This document shows positions 51,879 to 62,154 of a stretch of DNA of 64,000 bases, one piece after another. The stretch spans positions 1-64,000 of the forward strand of contig NZ_BAEI01000087.1 of the NCBI RefSeq assembly GCF_000241325.1, in the 5' to 3' direction. Position 1 is the stretch's first letter; each line of letters starts with the position of its first letter. The DNA is from Gordonia polyisoprenivorans NBRC 16320 = JCM 10675 (lineage in GTDB: Bacteria; Actinomycetota; Actinomycetes; Mycobacteriales; Mycobacteriaceae). Position numbers and translations under genes: made by a program. The notes below the pieces were generated by a model, which was not told the DNA's origin, did not search any database, and was given only the letters and a program-made list of their open reading frames with translations.

Positions 51879-53084
51879 TCAGTCCTCGGCGTTCGCCACT
51901 GCCGCGACGGCCGCGGCCACTGCCGGTGCGACCCGCGGGTCGAGCGGGCTCGGCACGATCTTGTCCACCGCGAGGTCCTCGGCAACAACCGACAGAATCG
52001 CCTCTGCGGCAGCCAGTTTCATACTCTCGGTGATGCGGGTGGCACCGGCGTCGAGCGCCCCGGCGAACACCCCGGGGAAGGCGAGCACGTTGTTGATCTG
52101 ATTCGGGAAGTCGCTGCGCCCGGTGGCGACGACCGCGGCGTGCTTGGCGGCGATCTCCGGGTGGATCTCCGGGTCCGGGTTGGACAGCGCGAAGATGATG
52201 GCGTCGTCGTTCATCGACGCGATCACACTCTCGTCGATCGTGCCCGCCGACACCCCGATGAACACGTCCGCGTCGGCGAGCGCCTCGGCCGCACCGCCGA
52301 CGAGTCCGCGTGGGTTGGTGCGCGCGGCGAGATCCTCCTTGAACTCGTTGAGACCGTCGCGGCCCTCCGACACGATGCCCTTCGAGTCGAGCACGACGAC
52401 GTCGGAGATCCCGGATGCGAGAAGGATGTTGGCGCACGCGACGCCGGCGGCGCCGGCACCGGAGATCACCACCCGCAGGTCGGTGAGCCCGCGGTCGAGC
52501 AAACGGACCGCGCCCTTGAGCGCGGCGAGCACGACGATCGCGGTGCCGTGCTGGTCGTCGTGCATGACCGGGCAGTCGAGGGCCTCGATGACGCGTCGTT
52601 CGATCTCGAAGCAGCGCGGCGCGGAGATGTCCTCGAGGTTCACCGCACCGAAGCTCGGGCGCAGACGCACCAGCGTCTCGACGATCTCGTCGGGGTCCTT
52701 GGTGTCGAGGACGATCGGGATCGAGTTGAGCCCGGCGAACGTCCGGAACAGCGCCGACTTGCCCTCCATCACCGGCAGCGATGCGCGCGGACCGATGTCG
52801 CCGAGCCCCAGGACCGCCGAGCCGTCGCTGACCACGGCGACGAGTCGATCGGTCCAGGTGTATTTGTTGACCAGCTCGGCTTCGGTGTCGATCGCGCGCG
52901 AGACCTGGGCCACGCCGGGGGTGTAGGCGATCGACAGATCTCGTTGGGTCTGGATCGGGGAGCGCAGTTCCACCGAGAGTTTGCCGCCCACGTGGGCCAG
53001 GAAGATCTCCTCGTCGGTGATCGGATGATCGGCGATGGTCGGTTCGCCGATGCGGTGTGCGGTGTTGTCTTCCGTGCTCGTCAC
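51879..53084 (-). CDS. NAD(P)-dependent malic enzyme
   Basis: 401-residue bacterial-type malic enzyme that converts malate to pyruvate and CO2. The N-terminal part carries SIAYTPGVAQV with the catalytic Tyr, and KSALFRTFAGLNSIPI with a Lys. The metal site includes MHDDQHGTA. The dinucleotide site is VVISGAGAAGVACANIL. The GFSNPDPEI-like SNPDPEIHP segment closes the active site. I prefer the GTG at 53084 because AGGAGG is 8 nt upstream; the ATG at 53090 is only 2 nt away from it. It is divergent from the GntR gene. NAD versus NADP use cannot be decided by eye. Confidence 0.93.
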   Translation of the reverse strand: MTSTEDNTAHRIGEPTIADHPITDEEIFLAHVGGKLSVELRSPIQTQRDLSIAYTPGVAQVSRAIDTEAELVNKYTWTDRLVAVVSDGSAVLGLGDIGPRASLPVMEGKSALFRTFAGLNSIPIVLDTKDPDEIVETLVRLRPSFGAVNLEDISAPRCFEIERRVIEALDCPVMHDDQHGTAIVVLAALKGAVRLLDRGLTDLRVVISGAGAAGVACANILLASGISDVVVLDSKGIVSEGRDGLNEFKEDLAARTNPRGLVGGAAEALADADVFIGVSAGTIDESVIASMNDDAIIFALSNPDPEIHPEIAAKHAAVVATGRSDFPNQINNVLAFPGVFAGALDAGATRITESMKLAAAEAILSVVAEDLAVDKIVPSPLDPRVAPAVAAAVAAVANAED

Positions 53085-53307
53085 GGTCATGTCCTCCTGC
53101 TCGGGTGGCGACGACGCCACCGGCTGTGAGCGCGAATCGGCGACGATGACGATCCGGCGCGTGGACCGCGCGGTCGTGTGGACCGGCCGCGGGATGACTG
53201 AAAGTCTCCCACTCGCGCATCACTCCCCGGTCACAGTGGTCCGGGTGCGGTGATCCAGGCAACAAATCGGTGGTGGCTGCTGTGGTCCGGCGGCTAGCAT
53301 GCAACTT

Positions 53308-53964
53308 GTGTCTATGTTGTATTCGTCTGCTGCCTCGGCCTCCGATCGGGTATATGACGAGGTCAAGGAACTGATCCTGACCAACGAGATCTCCGGCGGC
53401 GAGCTGATCAGCGAGGGAGAGGTCGCCCAGCGCTGCGAGGTCAGTCGCACCCCGGTCCGCGAGGCCTTCCTGCGTCTGCAGGCCGAGGGGTGGATGCGCC
53501 TCTATCCCAAACGTGGGGCCCTCGTTGTCCCGGTGACCGACCGCGATGCCCGCGACGTCGTCGACGCCCGCCAACTTCTCGAGGGCCATGCGGTGCGTGC
53601 GGTGGTCGCCGCCGATTCGGCGACGACACGACTCGTCGAGTCGCTGCGCCGCAATCTCGAGGAGCACCGGCTCGTCGAACACGACGACATCGCCCGGTTC
53701 TCGCGGGTCGACGCCGAATTCCATCAGCACATCGTGGCCGCCGGTGACAACGCGCTGCTCGCCGGCTTCTTCACCGGCCTCGGCGAACGCCATCGCCGGA
53801 TGACCACCACGAGCGTGCGCCGCGACCCGGCGATCGCGCAGAGCATCCTCGCCGACCACGCCGAACTCCTCGTTCTCATCGAACGCCGCGACGCCGACGG
53901 CTTCGACGCCGCGCTGCGCCGTCACCTCAGTGACGTCCACGACCTGCCGGGGGATCCGCGATGA
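53308..53964 (+). CDS. GntR family (FCD) transcriptional regulator
   Basis: About 218 residues. The N-terminal winged helix (DRVYDEVKELILTNEISGGE.. VSRTPVREAFLRLQAEG) and the C-terminal FCD ligand domain (metal-type Asp and His residues in DAEFHQHIVAAG and DHAELLVLI) are both clear. TAGCAT lies 7 nt before the GTG at 53308, so a leaderless start is likely; ATG at 53299 is the alternative. It overlaps the MFS gene by ATGA and probably controls it. FCD regulators usually bind an organic acid. Confidence 0.9.
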   Translation: MSMLYSSAASASDRVYDEVKELILTNEISGGELISEGEVAQRCEVSRTPVREAFLRLQAEGWMRLYPKRGALVVPVTDRDARDVVDARQLLEGHAVRAVVAADSATTRLVESLRRNLEEHRLVEHDDIARFSRVDAEFHQHIVAAGDNALLAGFFTGLGERHRRMTTTSVRRDPAIAQSILADHAELLVLIERRDADGFDAALRRHLSDVHDLPGDPR

Positions 53965-55244
53965 CCCTGACGACCACATCGACCACCGCTCCCGAGGGCA
54001 TCGCACGCCGCGCCACCTGGCCGGCCGTCGCACTCGCGGTGTTCGCCTCCGCCTGGGGCGGAAACGAATTCACGCCACTGCTGGTGATGTACCGCCAGAG
54101 CGGCGAGTTCTCGGCCGTGGCCGTGGATGCGCTGCTGTTCCTCTATGTCCTCGGCATCGTGCCCGCGTTACTCATCGGCGGACCGCTCTCGGATCGACTC
54201 GGTCGCCGACCACTGATGTTGCCCGCACCGATCTTCGCCGCACTCGGCTCGCTGCTCCTGGCGTTCGGCGCCCATTCGATCGCGCTGCTGTCGGTGGGGC
54301 GGGTGTTCAGCGGTGTGGCCCTGGGACTTTCGATGGCGGTCGGCGGAAGCTGGATCACCGAGCTCAGCGTCCGCGCCGGTGACCGTGCGGCCGCAGGCGC
54401 TCGACGCGGCGCCATGAGCCTGACCGCGGGCTTCGGCGTTGGCGCGGGCGTCGCCGGTGCACTCGCCCAATGGGCACCGTGGCCGCACGTGCTGGCCTAT
54501 GCGGTGAACATCTCGATCGCCGCCATCGCCGTGCTGCTGATCCTGCGGGTTCCCGAAACCCGCGAGCGACAACAGAATCCGGGGCGGCTCGTCGACGATC
54601 TGAAGATCCCGTCGGCCGGGCACCGACGGTTTCTGCTCGTCGTGTTACCGGTGGCGCCGTGGGTGTTCGGTGCGTGTGCCACGGCATATGCGGTGATCCC
54701 GGCGTTGATGTCGGTGCGCACGTCCGGTGCGCCAATCGCCTTCGCCGCGCTGTGCTGTGTCCTCGGACTGGCCGCCGGTTTCGGTATCCAGTCGGTGGGG
54801 CGCCGCATCGACGACCCCGACGGTGTCCGCGGGGTCGTCAGCGCCCTGGTGGTGCTCGCGATCGGAATGGGCTTGGCGGCGTTGGCCGCTCACGTGTTGA
54901 CGATCTGGCTGTCCCTCGTCGCCGCGACCGTGCTGGGCTGTGGATACGGCATGGCGATGATCGCGGGGCTGTTGGAGGTCCAGAGGATATCCGGTCCCGA
55001 GGACCTGGCGGGTCTGAGCGCGGTGTTCTACGGCGTCACCTATCTGGGTTTCGCGGTCCCGGCCGTGTTGGCCTGGCTCTCACAGACATTCGGCGCCCTG
55101 ACCTATCCGGAGATGTTCCTGTTCGGGGTGGGGGCGGCACTGGTGTGCCTGGCGATCGTGGGGGTCGGTCACCGGATGCACCGGCCCGACCTCGACGATC
55201 GTGCGGCAGGCGATCAGGCGGGCGACGCGGGTTCGACTCCCTGA
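53961..55244 (+). CDS. MFS transporter
   Basis: 427-residue, 12-TM major facilitator. Motif A-like GGPLSDRLGRRPLM lies between TM2 and TM3, and a second copy-like VGRRIDDPDG follows TM8. Translated in coupling with the GntR regulator (ATGA). It may import or export the organic compound sensed by that regulator. Its 3' end overlaps the convergent MarR gene by 31 bp. Confidence 0.9.
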   Translation: MTLTTTSTTAPEGIARRATWPAVALAVFASAWGGNEFTPLLVMYRQSGEFSAVAVDALLFLYVLGIVPALLIGGPLSDRLGRRPLMLPAPIFAALGSLLLAFGAHSIALLSVGRVFSGVALGLSMAVGGSWITELSVRAGDRAAAGARRGAMSLTAGFGVGAGVAGALAQWAPWPHVLAYAVNISIAAIAVLLILRVPETRERQQNPGRLVDDLKIPSAGHRRFLLVVLPVAPWVFGACATAYAVIPALMSVRTSGAPIAFAALCCVLGLAAGFGIQSVGRRIDDPDGVRGVVSALVVLAIGMGLAALAAHVLTIWLSLVAATVLGCGYGMAMIAGLLEVQRISGPEDLAGLSAVFYGVTYLGFAVPAVLAWLSQTFGALTYPEMFLFGVGAALVCLAIVGVGHRMHRPDLDDRAAGDQAGDAGSTP

Positions 55245-55669
55245 CCCAACGCCGCACGCAGGCGGCGGAGCTGATCGGCGTCGAGTGAACGCAGTTGTGG
55301 CGGAGCCGGATCGGGGACGGCCGCCACGACGTCGAGCACCGCGCGCCCGGCATCGGTCAGGTGCACGTACTTGCACCGTCGATCCTGCTCGGTGACCTTG
55401 CGGACGACGTAGCCCGCCGACTCGAGGTCGGAGACCGCCACCGAGACCGCGGGCGGATCCATGGTGGCGGCGCGGGCGAGTTCCTTGAGCGGCGTCGGTC
55501 CCTGTGCCACCCGTCGGAGCACCCGGATTCGGCTGAACGGCAAGCCGGTTGCCGCGACCACGTCGCGCCGCCACGGGTCGCGGGAGTCGAAGACGAGGGT
55601 GATCATCGCCTGCCAGACGTCGTCGACGAGACTGTCGGTCGTCGTCGCATCGGTGTCGTGGTCAGACAT
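55214..55669 (-). CDS. MarR family transcriptional regulator
   Basis: 151-residue winged-helix regulator. The recognition region TPLKELARAATMDPPAVSVAVSDLESAGYVVRK and the wing EQDRRCKYVHLTDAG are typical. It overlaps the upstream MFS gene by 8 bp on the same strand, so the exporter and regulator form one operon. A TTGTAG palindrome over the exporter's -10 is the likely operator. Its 3' end overlaps the convergent MFS gene. Confidence 0.9.
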   Translation of the reverse strand: MSDHDTDATTTDSLVDDVWQAMITLVFDSRDPWRRDVVAATGLPFSRIRVLRRVAQGPTPLKELARAATMDPPAVSVAVSDLESAGYVVRKVTEQDRRCKYVHLTDAGRAVLDVVAAVPDPAPPQLRSLDADQLRRLRAALGQGVEPASPA

Positions 55670-57110
55670 CGGCGGTCTCCGGTTCGATGAGGCGTGCCGA
55701 GACGTCGGCGGCGGTGTTCTGTCCCCAGCGTGTCGTCGACACCAGACCCAGGACGAGGATGATCGCGCTGAAGATGACCACCAGGATCCACATGGGGTGC
55801 ATGTCGGCGGTGAACTCCGGCCCGATCCCGGACGCGGCGACGCCGGTGATGCTGCCGGCCAGCGCGACTCCGATGCTCACTCCGACTTGCCGGCTGGTGG
55901 AGGCGACCGCCGACGCGGCGCCGGCGCGATGGCGCGGCATCCCGCTGACCGCGGAGTTGGTGATCGGCGCGTTGATCGCACCGAAGCCGATGCCGAAGAC
56001 GGCGAAGATGATTCCGATCGTCACCAGCGAGGTGTCCCGCTCGATGGTCGTCATCAGCGCCGAACTGATCAACATGGCGATCCCGGCCAGCACCAGAGAC
56101 GGTCGGGTGCCGAAGCGGCCGACGGCACGTCCGGACAGCGGCGAGAGGATCAACACCGCCACTGCGGGCGGCAGCAGCATGGCGCCGGTCTGGATCGCCG
56201 ACAGACCGCGCACGTCCTGCAGGTACAGCGACATCAGGAACAGGAACGCACCCCAACTCGCGAATGCGCAGACCGCGATCAGCGTGGCCGAGGAGAACGG
56301 CACACTACGGAAGAACCGCAGATCGATGAAGGGGTCGATGTGGTGCCGTTCGGCGATCAGGAACCCGACGAAAGCCAGTGCGGCAACGATGAACACGGCG
56401 ATGGTCGCGGGAGAGCCCCACCCCTGGACCGGCCCCTCGATCAATCCGTAGACCACCGCGGCCAGGGTGATCACCGCGAGCACCTGCCCGATCGGGTCGA
56501 GGGTCCGCATCACCGGCGAGCGTGATTCGGGCACGTAGATCGCGGTCAGCGCGATCGCTGCGGCGCAGATCGGCAGGTTCACCCAGAAGACCGCACGCCA
56601 GTCGATGAGATCGATGAGCACGCCGCCGATCATCGGGCCGAGCGCCATCGAGATGCCGACCACCGCGCCCCACATGCCGATGGCGCGAGCACGTTCCTTG
56701 GGCTCGACGAAGACCTGCGTGATGATCGACATCGCGACCGGGTTGAGCATGGACCCGCCGATGGCCTGCAGTGCGCGGGCGACGACGAGCACCGCCACCG
56801 AGGGTGCCAGACTGCAGGCCAGTGAGCCCAGTGCGAAGATCGTCAGCCCGATCTGGAACATGCGTTTGCGTCCGTAGCGGTCGGCCGTCGCGCCCGAGAG
56901 CATCAGCAGGGCGGCCAGGACCAGCGTGTAGATGTCGATGACCCATTGCAGTGACGACACCGACGCATGCAATTCGGTGCGGATCGACGGGAGCGCGACG
57001 TTCACGATCGTCGCGTCCATCGAGACGATCAGCAGGCTCATGCAACAGGTCGCCAGGATGATCATCTTGTGGCGCGGGGTCAGCTCCGCCGCGGAGATGC
57101 TTGTGGACAT
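55662..57110 (-). CDS. MFS drug exporter, DHA2 (EmrB) type
   Basis: 482-residue exporter with 14 predicted TM helices. The motif A phrase SGATADRYGRKRMFQIGL lies after TM2, and the motif C region GMWGAVVGISMALGPMIGGVL in TM5. TACAAT lies exactly 6 nt before the ATG, a near-consensus leaderless promoter, and its -10 is embedded in an inverted repeat. It is followed by marR in the same operon, so it is probably autoregulated through that repressor. Substrate unknown. Confidence 0.92.
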   Translation of the reverse strand: MSTSISAAELTPRHKMIILATCCMSLLIVSMDATIVNVALPSIRTELHASVSSLQWVIDIYTLVLAALLMLSGATADRYGRKRMFQIGLTIFALGSLACSLAPSVAVLVVARALQAIGGSMLNPVAMSIITQVFVEPKERARAIGMWGAVVGISMALGPMIGGVLIDLIDWRAVFWVNLPICAAAIALTAIYVPESRSPVMRTLDPIGQVLAVITLAAVVYGLIEGPVQGWGSPATIAVFIVAALAFVGFLIAERHHIDPFIDLRFFRSVPFSSATLIAVCAFASWGAFLFLMSLYLQDVRGLSAIQTGAMLLPPAVAVLILSPLSGRAVGRFGTRPSLVLAGIAMLISSALMTTIERDTSLVTIGIIFAVFGIGFGAINAPITNSAVSGMPRHRAGAASAVASTSRQVGVSIGVALAGSITGVAASGIGPEFTADMHPMWILVVIFSAIILVLGLVSTTRWGQNTAADVSARLIEPETADV

Positions 57111-57116
57111 ACAAAG

Positions 57117-57131
57117 ATTGTAGAACTACAA
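57117..57131. promoter_or_regulatory. TTGTAG-N2-CTACAA operator over the exporter -10
   Basis: TTGTAG (57118-57123) and CTACAA (57126-57131) form a perfect inverted repeat with a 2-bp centre. On the minus strand the -10 TACAAT (57117-57122) overlaps the repeat. A bound repressor would therefore occlude RNA polymerase. Confidence 0.65.
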
Positions 57132-57196
57132 GTATCTCGAGGCGAGCGTCTCATTTCGGACATCGGCCCTTTGGGCCGGCGCCGGGGAGCTCGTGT

Positions 57197-58216
57197 TCAG
57201 GCGTCGGGGTAGCCGTTCGGATTGTTCGACTGCCACCGCCAGGTGTCGGCGCACATGTCGTCGATCGTCTTCGTCGCATACCAGCGCAGATCGGCGTTGG
57301 CGCGCGACGGGTCGGCGTAGGAGGCGGCGATGTCACCGGGGCGTCGCGGGGCGATCTCGTACGGGATCTCCCGGCCGCTGGCCCGCTCGAAGGCCTTGAT
57401 CACCTCGAGAACCGAAACCCCTTGGCCCGTACCGAGATTCCACACCGACATCGGCTCGTCATGCCTGCCGACGCGTTCGAGTGCCGCCACGTGACCGGCC
57501 GCGAGATCGTCGACGTGGATGTAGTCGCGCACACCCGTGCCGTCGGGGGTGGGGTAGTCGTCACCGAACACCGACAGTTTCTCGCGACGCCCGACGGCGA
57601 CCTGCGCGACGAAGGGCATGAGGTTGTTGGGGATGCCGGAGGGGTCCTCGCCGATCTGCCCGCTCGGATGCGCGCCGACGGGGTTGAAGTAGCGCAATGC
57701 CGCGATCCGCCACGACTCGTCGGACGCGGCGACATCGCGCAGGACCTGCTCGATCATCACCTTGGTCCACCCGTACGGGTTGGTCGCCGAGGTCGGGGAG
57801 TCCTCGGTCATCGGCAACACGGGCTCGGCGCCGTACACCGTCGCCGACGACGAGAACACCAGTGTGTGTACATCGTGGCGGCGCATGGCGCGTAGCAGCG
57901 AGAACGTCGAGTCGAGGTTGTTCTGGTAGTAGTCGAGCGGTTTGGCGACCGACTCGCCGACCGCCTTGAACCCCGCGAAATGAATGACCGCGTCGATCTG
58001 CTCACCGGCGAAGAGATGTTCGGTCTTGTCGTAGTCGGTCAGGTTGAACGCATGAACCGGCAGGTGGACCCCGGTGAGCGCCTCGAGCCGACCGATCACC
58101 GTCGGTTTGGCATTGGAGAAGTCGTCGACGATCACCACATCGTGGCCGGCCTCGACGAGTTTGATCACCGTGTGGGAGCCGATGTAGCCGGCACCGCCGC
58201 TGACGAGTACGCGCAT
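57197..58216 (-). CDS. galE: UDP-glucose 4-epimerase
   Basis: 339-residue short-chain dehydrogenase-type epimerase that interconverts UDP-glucose and UDP-galactose, feeding arabinogalactan synthesis in this group. The NAD-binding motif GGAGYIG is near the N-terminus; the catalytic Tyr-x-x-x-Lys is in NPYGWTKVMIEQ; SSSATVYG supplies the Ser/Thr. Start is the ATG at 58216, 7 nt after TACCGT (leaderless). Counterpart of Rv3634c. Confidence 0.95.
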   Translation of the reverse strand: MRVLVSGGAGYIGSHTVIKLVEAGHDVVIVDDFSNAKPTVIGRLEALTGVHLPVHAFNLTDYDKTEHLFAGEQIDAVIHFAGFKAVGESVAKPLDYYQNNLDSTFSLLRAMRRHDVHTLVFSSSATVYGAEPVLPMTEDSPTSATNPYGWTKVMIEQVLRDVAASDESWRIAALRYFNPVGAHPSGQIGEDPSGIPNNLMPFVAQVAVGRREKLSVFGDDYPTPDGTGVRDYIHVDDLAAGHVAALERVGRHDEPMSVWNLGTGQGVSVLEVIKAFERASGREIPYEIAPRRPGDIAASYADPSRANADLRWYATKTIDDMCADTWRWQSNNPNGYPDA

Positions 58217-58291
58217 GAGCACCACGGTAGAAGGTCGGGCTGGGAAGTGCTCGTACGGCCGGTGTGTGCTGGATGTGTTGCACCGGCTCGG

Positions 58292-59188
58292 TCAGTGGTC
58301 GCTCGTGACCGCGATCGACGCCGGGGAGTATTCGACCGGACCGTATCGCCACGGCAGCACCCCGGTGCGGTGCACGACGTGGCCGACGGTGATCTCGACG
58401 GTCCGTTCGTCCGGCGTCGCATACCGCACCGTGGCGCGGCCGGTGATCTGCAGCAACGCACCCGTATCGAAGTCGGGGACGGTCAGTCCGGCGCGGTCGT
58501 CGAGTTCCAGGTTGCCCAGGCTGTTGAACATGGCGTTGCCGGGATGATCGGCGAAACGGATGACGGTCCCGTCGGGGCTGCACTGCAGGAAGCCGGGCAT
58601 CCCGCCGCGATGCGAGCAGTCCGCCCCGAAGCCGGGTGCGATGGTCGCGAGGACGGCGGTGTCGGCGCGATCCAGTAGCTCGATGTCGGCCTCCGTCAGG
58701 TGCGCGGTGTCGGTGCGTGTGGTCGGCACGACGGGGTCGGTGCCGACCGCCGGTCGGTGTGGTCGACTCTGAATGTACTTGGGGCAGTTGGCATAGCACT
58801 GGTCGACGTGAACGCGTATGCCGTCGGTGTCGGGGTGGACGGTGCCGTTGATGCGCGCCCGTCGGCGCCGGGTGAGGTCGATGGCCAGCAGCCCGACCTC
58901 GGACCCCGCGTCGAGGTCGCGCAGGGGATCGTCGGCCGCCGGATACGGCAGGTGCAGTGTGGTGTCGTCGACGACCTCGATCAGACCGGCGTCGCCGAGG
59001 AGTGTCGACGCCCAGATGTGTTGTGCCGCATCCGCACCGCTCAGGTGAATCCATGACTGATCGGCAAGGAAGCCGATCAGCGGTGTCGGCATGCTCGATC
59101 GGATGGTGCGTGCCATGCGGGCGCCGGCCGCGGCCAGGCCGGCGCTGCGTTGGGCGGCCAGTTCACCGGCGTGGAAGCCGGTGGCCAT
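58292..59188 (-). CDS. Pyridoxamine-5'-phosphate-oxidase-like flavin protein
   Basis: 298-residue protein with two split-barrel domains of the PNPOx/FMN-binding type (residues about 35-130 and 165-290). A short Cys motif DQCYANCPKYIQ lies between them. The second domain has FLQCSPDGTVIRFADHPGNAMFNSLGNLELDDRAGL, typical of the family. It begins with ATGA overlap (1 bp shared stop) with the VOC gene, forming a two-gene operon. FMN or another cofactor binding is assumed. Substrate unknown. Confidence 0.87.
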   Translation of the reverse strand: MATGFHAGELAAQRSAGLAAAGARMARTIRSSMPTPLIGFLADQSWIHLSGADAAQHIWASTLLGDAGLIEVVDDTTLHLPYPAADDPLRDLDAGSEVGLLAIDLTRRRRARINGTVHPDTDGIRVHVDQCYANCPKYIQSRPHRPAVGTDPVVPTTRTDTAHLTEADIELLDRADTAVLATIAPGFGADCSHRGGMPGFLQCSPDGTVIRFADHPGNAMFNSLGNLELDDRAGLTVPDFDTGALLQITGRATVRYATPDERTVEITVGHVVHRTGVLPWRYGPVEYSPASIAVTSDH

Positions 59189-59664
59189 CAGAAGAAACCG
59201 CAGCTGGGGGTGCCGTCGTCGCGGGTGGGATGGATCTGCGCGCCTTCGGCGGTGCAGATCTCGATCCGGATGCCGTCGGGGTCGGTGAAGAAGATCCCGC
59301 CGGAGGTCATCCCGGGCATGTGCGCGAGGATCTCGTCATAGACCAACGGCACGTCCCGCGAACGCAGGAATGCCTGTGCGGCTTCGACATCGGAGATCGA
59401 GGGCACGTTGAAGGCGAGATGGTGCAGACCGGCCATGGCCGTCGGGAATTCGTCGGCGCTCTGCTGCCACAGCGTCAGGATCAACTCGGCGCCGCGCCCG
59501 AGGAACGCGAATTCCCGTCCGGGCTCGTCGCTGCGTCCCAGCACGTCGAAACCGAAGACGCCCGAGTAGAAATCGACCGATCTCGCCAGGTCGGTGACGT
59601 TGAGCGCGACGTGTCCGGTCGCGGCCACCTGCAGTGGTGAGGTCTCGGATGTGGGTGCGGACAT
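59188..59664 (-). CDS. VOC family dioxygenase-like protein
   Basis: 158-residue VOC protein with metal-site order H-x-E typical of extradiol-type members: GHVALNVTDLARSVDFYSGVFGF, then LHHLAFNVPSI, then FFTDPDGIRIEIC. The ATG at 59664 has AGGAGG 4 nt upstream; the longer frame to 59763 runs into the divergent promoter. First gene of an operon with the flavin-barrel gene, and divergent from a CGNR-type regulator that may control it. Confidence 0.9.
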   Translation of the reverse strand: MSAPTSETSPLQVAATGHVALNVTDLARSVDFYSGVFGFDVLGRSDEPGREFAFLGRGAELILTLWQQSADEFPTAMAGLHHLAFNVPSISDVEAAQAFLRSRDVPLVYDEILAHMPGMTSGGIFFTDPDGIRIEICTAEGAQIHPTRDDGTPSCGFF

Positions 59665-59792
59665 GATGCCTCCTGGCTGGTCACCGTCGGCGGGATGCTG
59701 CCGGTGTAACTGTCTAAATGACGTTAGGGGGTTAGTGGTCGCGGCGCAAGGGGGTGTGCGCACCAGTGTCGTCCCGCCTTTACCCTGGGATC

Positions 59793-60356
59793 ATGACCTC
59801 GCAGGCCGATCCGCGCCCGCTCCTCGGCGAGCCGCTCCCGCTGGATCTTCTCGACACCCATTGGATCGAGGGTGGCCGCCTGCAGGATCTGCTGGAAACC
59901 GTTGGCGGCGTCGAGATCTGGCTGCGTTCGGCGATCCTCGACGAGCGGTACCGGCCGGAGCGGGCCGACGCGGCACTGCGTGCGGCGCTGTGCACGACGC
60001 GGGAGGCGATCGACGCGGTGGCCCGGAGGCCCGCCGAGGAAGAATCCCGATTTGCGCTCAATGCCGTTCTGGCCCACGGGCATCGCGAGCTGTCACTCGG
60101 AGCCGACGGGGTGCATGACGAACTCGTCGTCGACGATCCGGTATGGACGGTGCCGTGGCTCGCCGCCGAAGGCTATCTCGACCTCCTGGCACGGGTACCC
60201 GACCGGATTCGGCAGTGTCAGCATCCACAATGTGTGCTCTGGTACCTCGACACCAGCCGTTCGGGGACGCGGCGGTGGTGTTCGATGGCGATCTGCGGCA
60301 ACCGCACCAAGGCGCGGCGGCATCAGCAGGGTCGTGCCGGTGATCGCCCCGCATGA
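59793..60356 (+). CDS. CGNR zinc-finger (ABATE) regulator
   Basis: 187-residue protein. N-terminal helical ABATE-type ligand domain (about 1-130) and a C-terminal CGNR zinc finger with CQHPQCVLWYLDTSRSGTRRWCSMAICGNRTKARRH-type spacing: the four cysteines and the CGNR box are intact. Such proteins are stress- or ligand-responsive transcription factors. TACCCT lies 6 nt before the ATG. It is divergent from the VOC/flavin-barrel operon across 128 bp and probably controls it. Confidence 0.88.
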   Translation: MTSQADPRPLLGEPLPLDLLDTHWIEGGRLQDLLETVGGVEIWLRSAILDERYRPERADAALRAALCTTREAIDAVARRPAEEESRFALNAVLAHGHRELSLGADGVHDELVVDDPVWTVPWLAAEGYLDLLARVPDRIRQCQHPQCVLWYLDTSRSGTRRWCSMAICGNRTKARRHQQGRAGDRPA

Positions 60357-60428
60357 GTCGGTTCCGGTGCCGCGGCTCTGGTCGTGGTGATCCAGGTGGC
60401 GCACTCCTCGGGTGCCGGCACGGTCAAC

Positions 60429-60953
60429 TCAGGCGAAGCACGCCGCGGTGACCAGCGCGCCTCCGCCGGTGAGTGGTCCGATCGAACCGACGGGGTAGTT
60501 GAGGCATTGCGAGAGATGGGAATTCGGGGTGAGCGTCAGGGTCCGCGGATTCACGCCGAAGATCCCGCCCGGTTGGGCGAGGACAGCCGGCCCGCCCGCA
60601 CTCGGGTACATCGCGAACGTCTCGGGCAGTGCGGCGCCGAGGAAGCCGTACCGTCGGCTCCCGGGCGTTCCCTGCGTCGGGGTGTGGAGCCTGCGCAACA
60701 CGGTGTAGAAGAGCGGCGGGTTGTACGGGTTGTTCTCCCGGATGACCCCCGCGTATTCGTAGACCTGCACGCCGACGGCGAACAGGGCCTGATACGACAG
60801 GTCGCCGAGCTCGTCGACGCGATGGATGCCCGAGGCGGTGGGCGGCGCCGCCGAGGCGGCGGGGGCGAGCGCGACGGTCGTCCCGCCCGCAACGGTCATC
60901 GCGACCAGGGCGGCGGCAACTCGACGGCGGGCAGTGGTGGTGATGCTACGCAC
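60429..60953 (-). CDS. Small secreted protein of unknown function
   Basis: 174-residue exported protein. Signal peptide with basic start RSITTTARRR, hydrophobic VAAALVAMTVAGGTTVALA and cleavage near ASAAPP (residue about 35). The mature part of about 140 residues contains SYQALFAVGVQVYEYAGVIR and NNPYNPPLFYTVLRR and two cysteines (near residues 155 and 172) that may form a disulfide. GTG at 60953 has GGAGG 4 nt upstream; the longer frame has no ribosome site. I do not recognise the family. Confidence 0.75.
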   Translation of the reverse strand: MRSITTTARRRVAAALVAMTVAGGTTVALAPAASAAPPTASGIHRVDELGDLSYQALFAVGVQVYEYAGVIRENNPYNPPLFYTVLRRLHTPTQGTPGSRRYGFLGAALPETFAMYPSAGGPAVLAQPGGIFGVNPRTLTLTPNSHLSQCLNYPVGSIGPLTGGGALVTAACFA

Positions 60954-61045
60954 GGGACCTCCAGGGTAGGTGTGTGTTCCCTTGCGGTGAGTGTCGACCG
61001 AATCGGGCAAAGCGTTAGCGACCCGAACGAGTTGTGACCTGTCTG

Positions 61046-62140
<1,095 letters not shown>

Positions 62141-62154
62141 CTACCCTGGCACCC

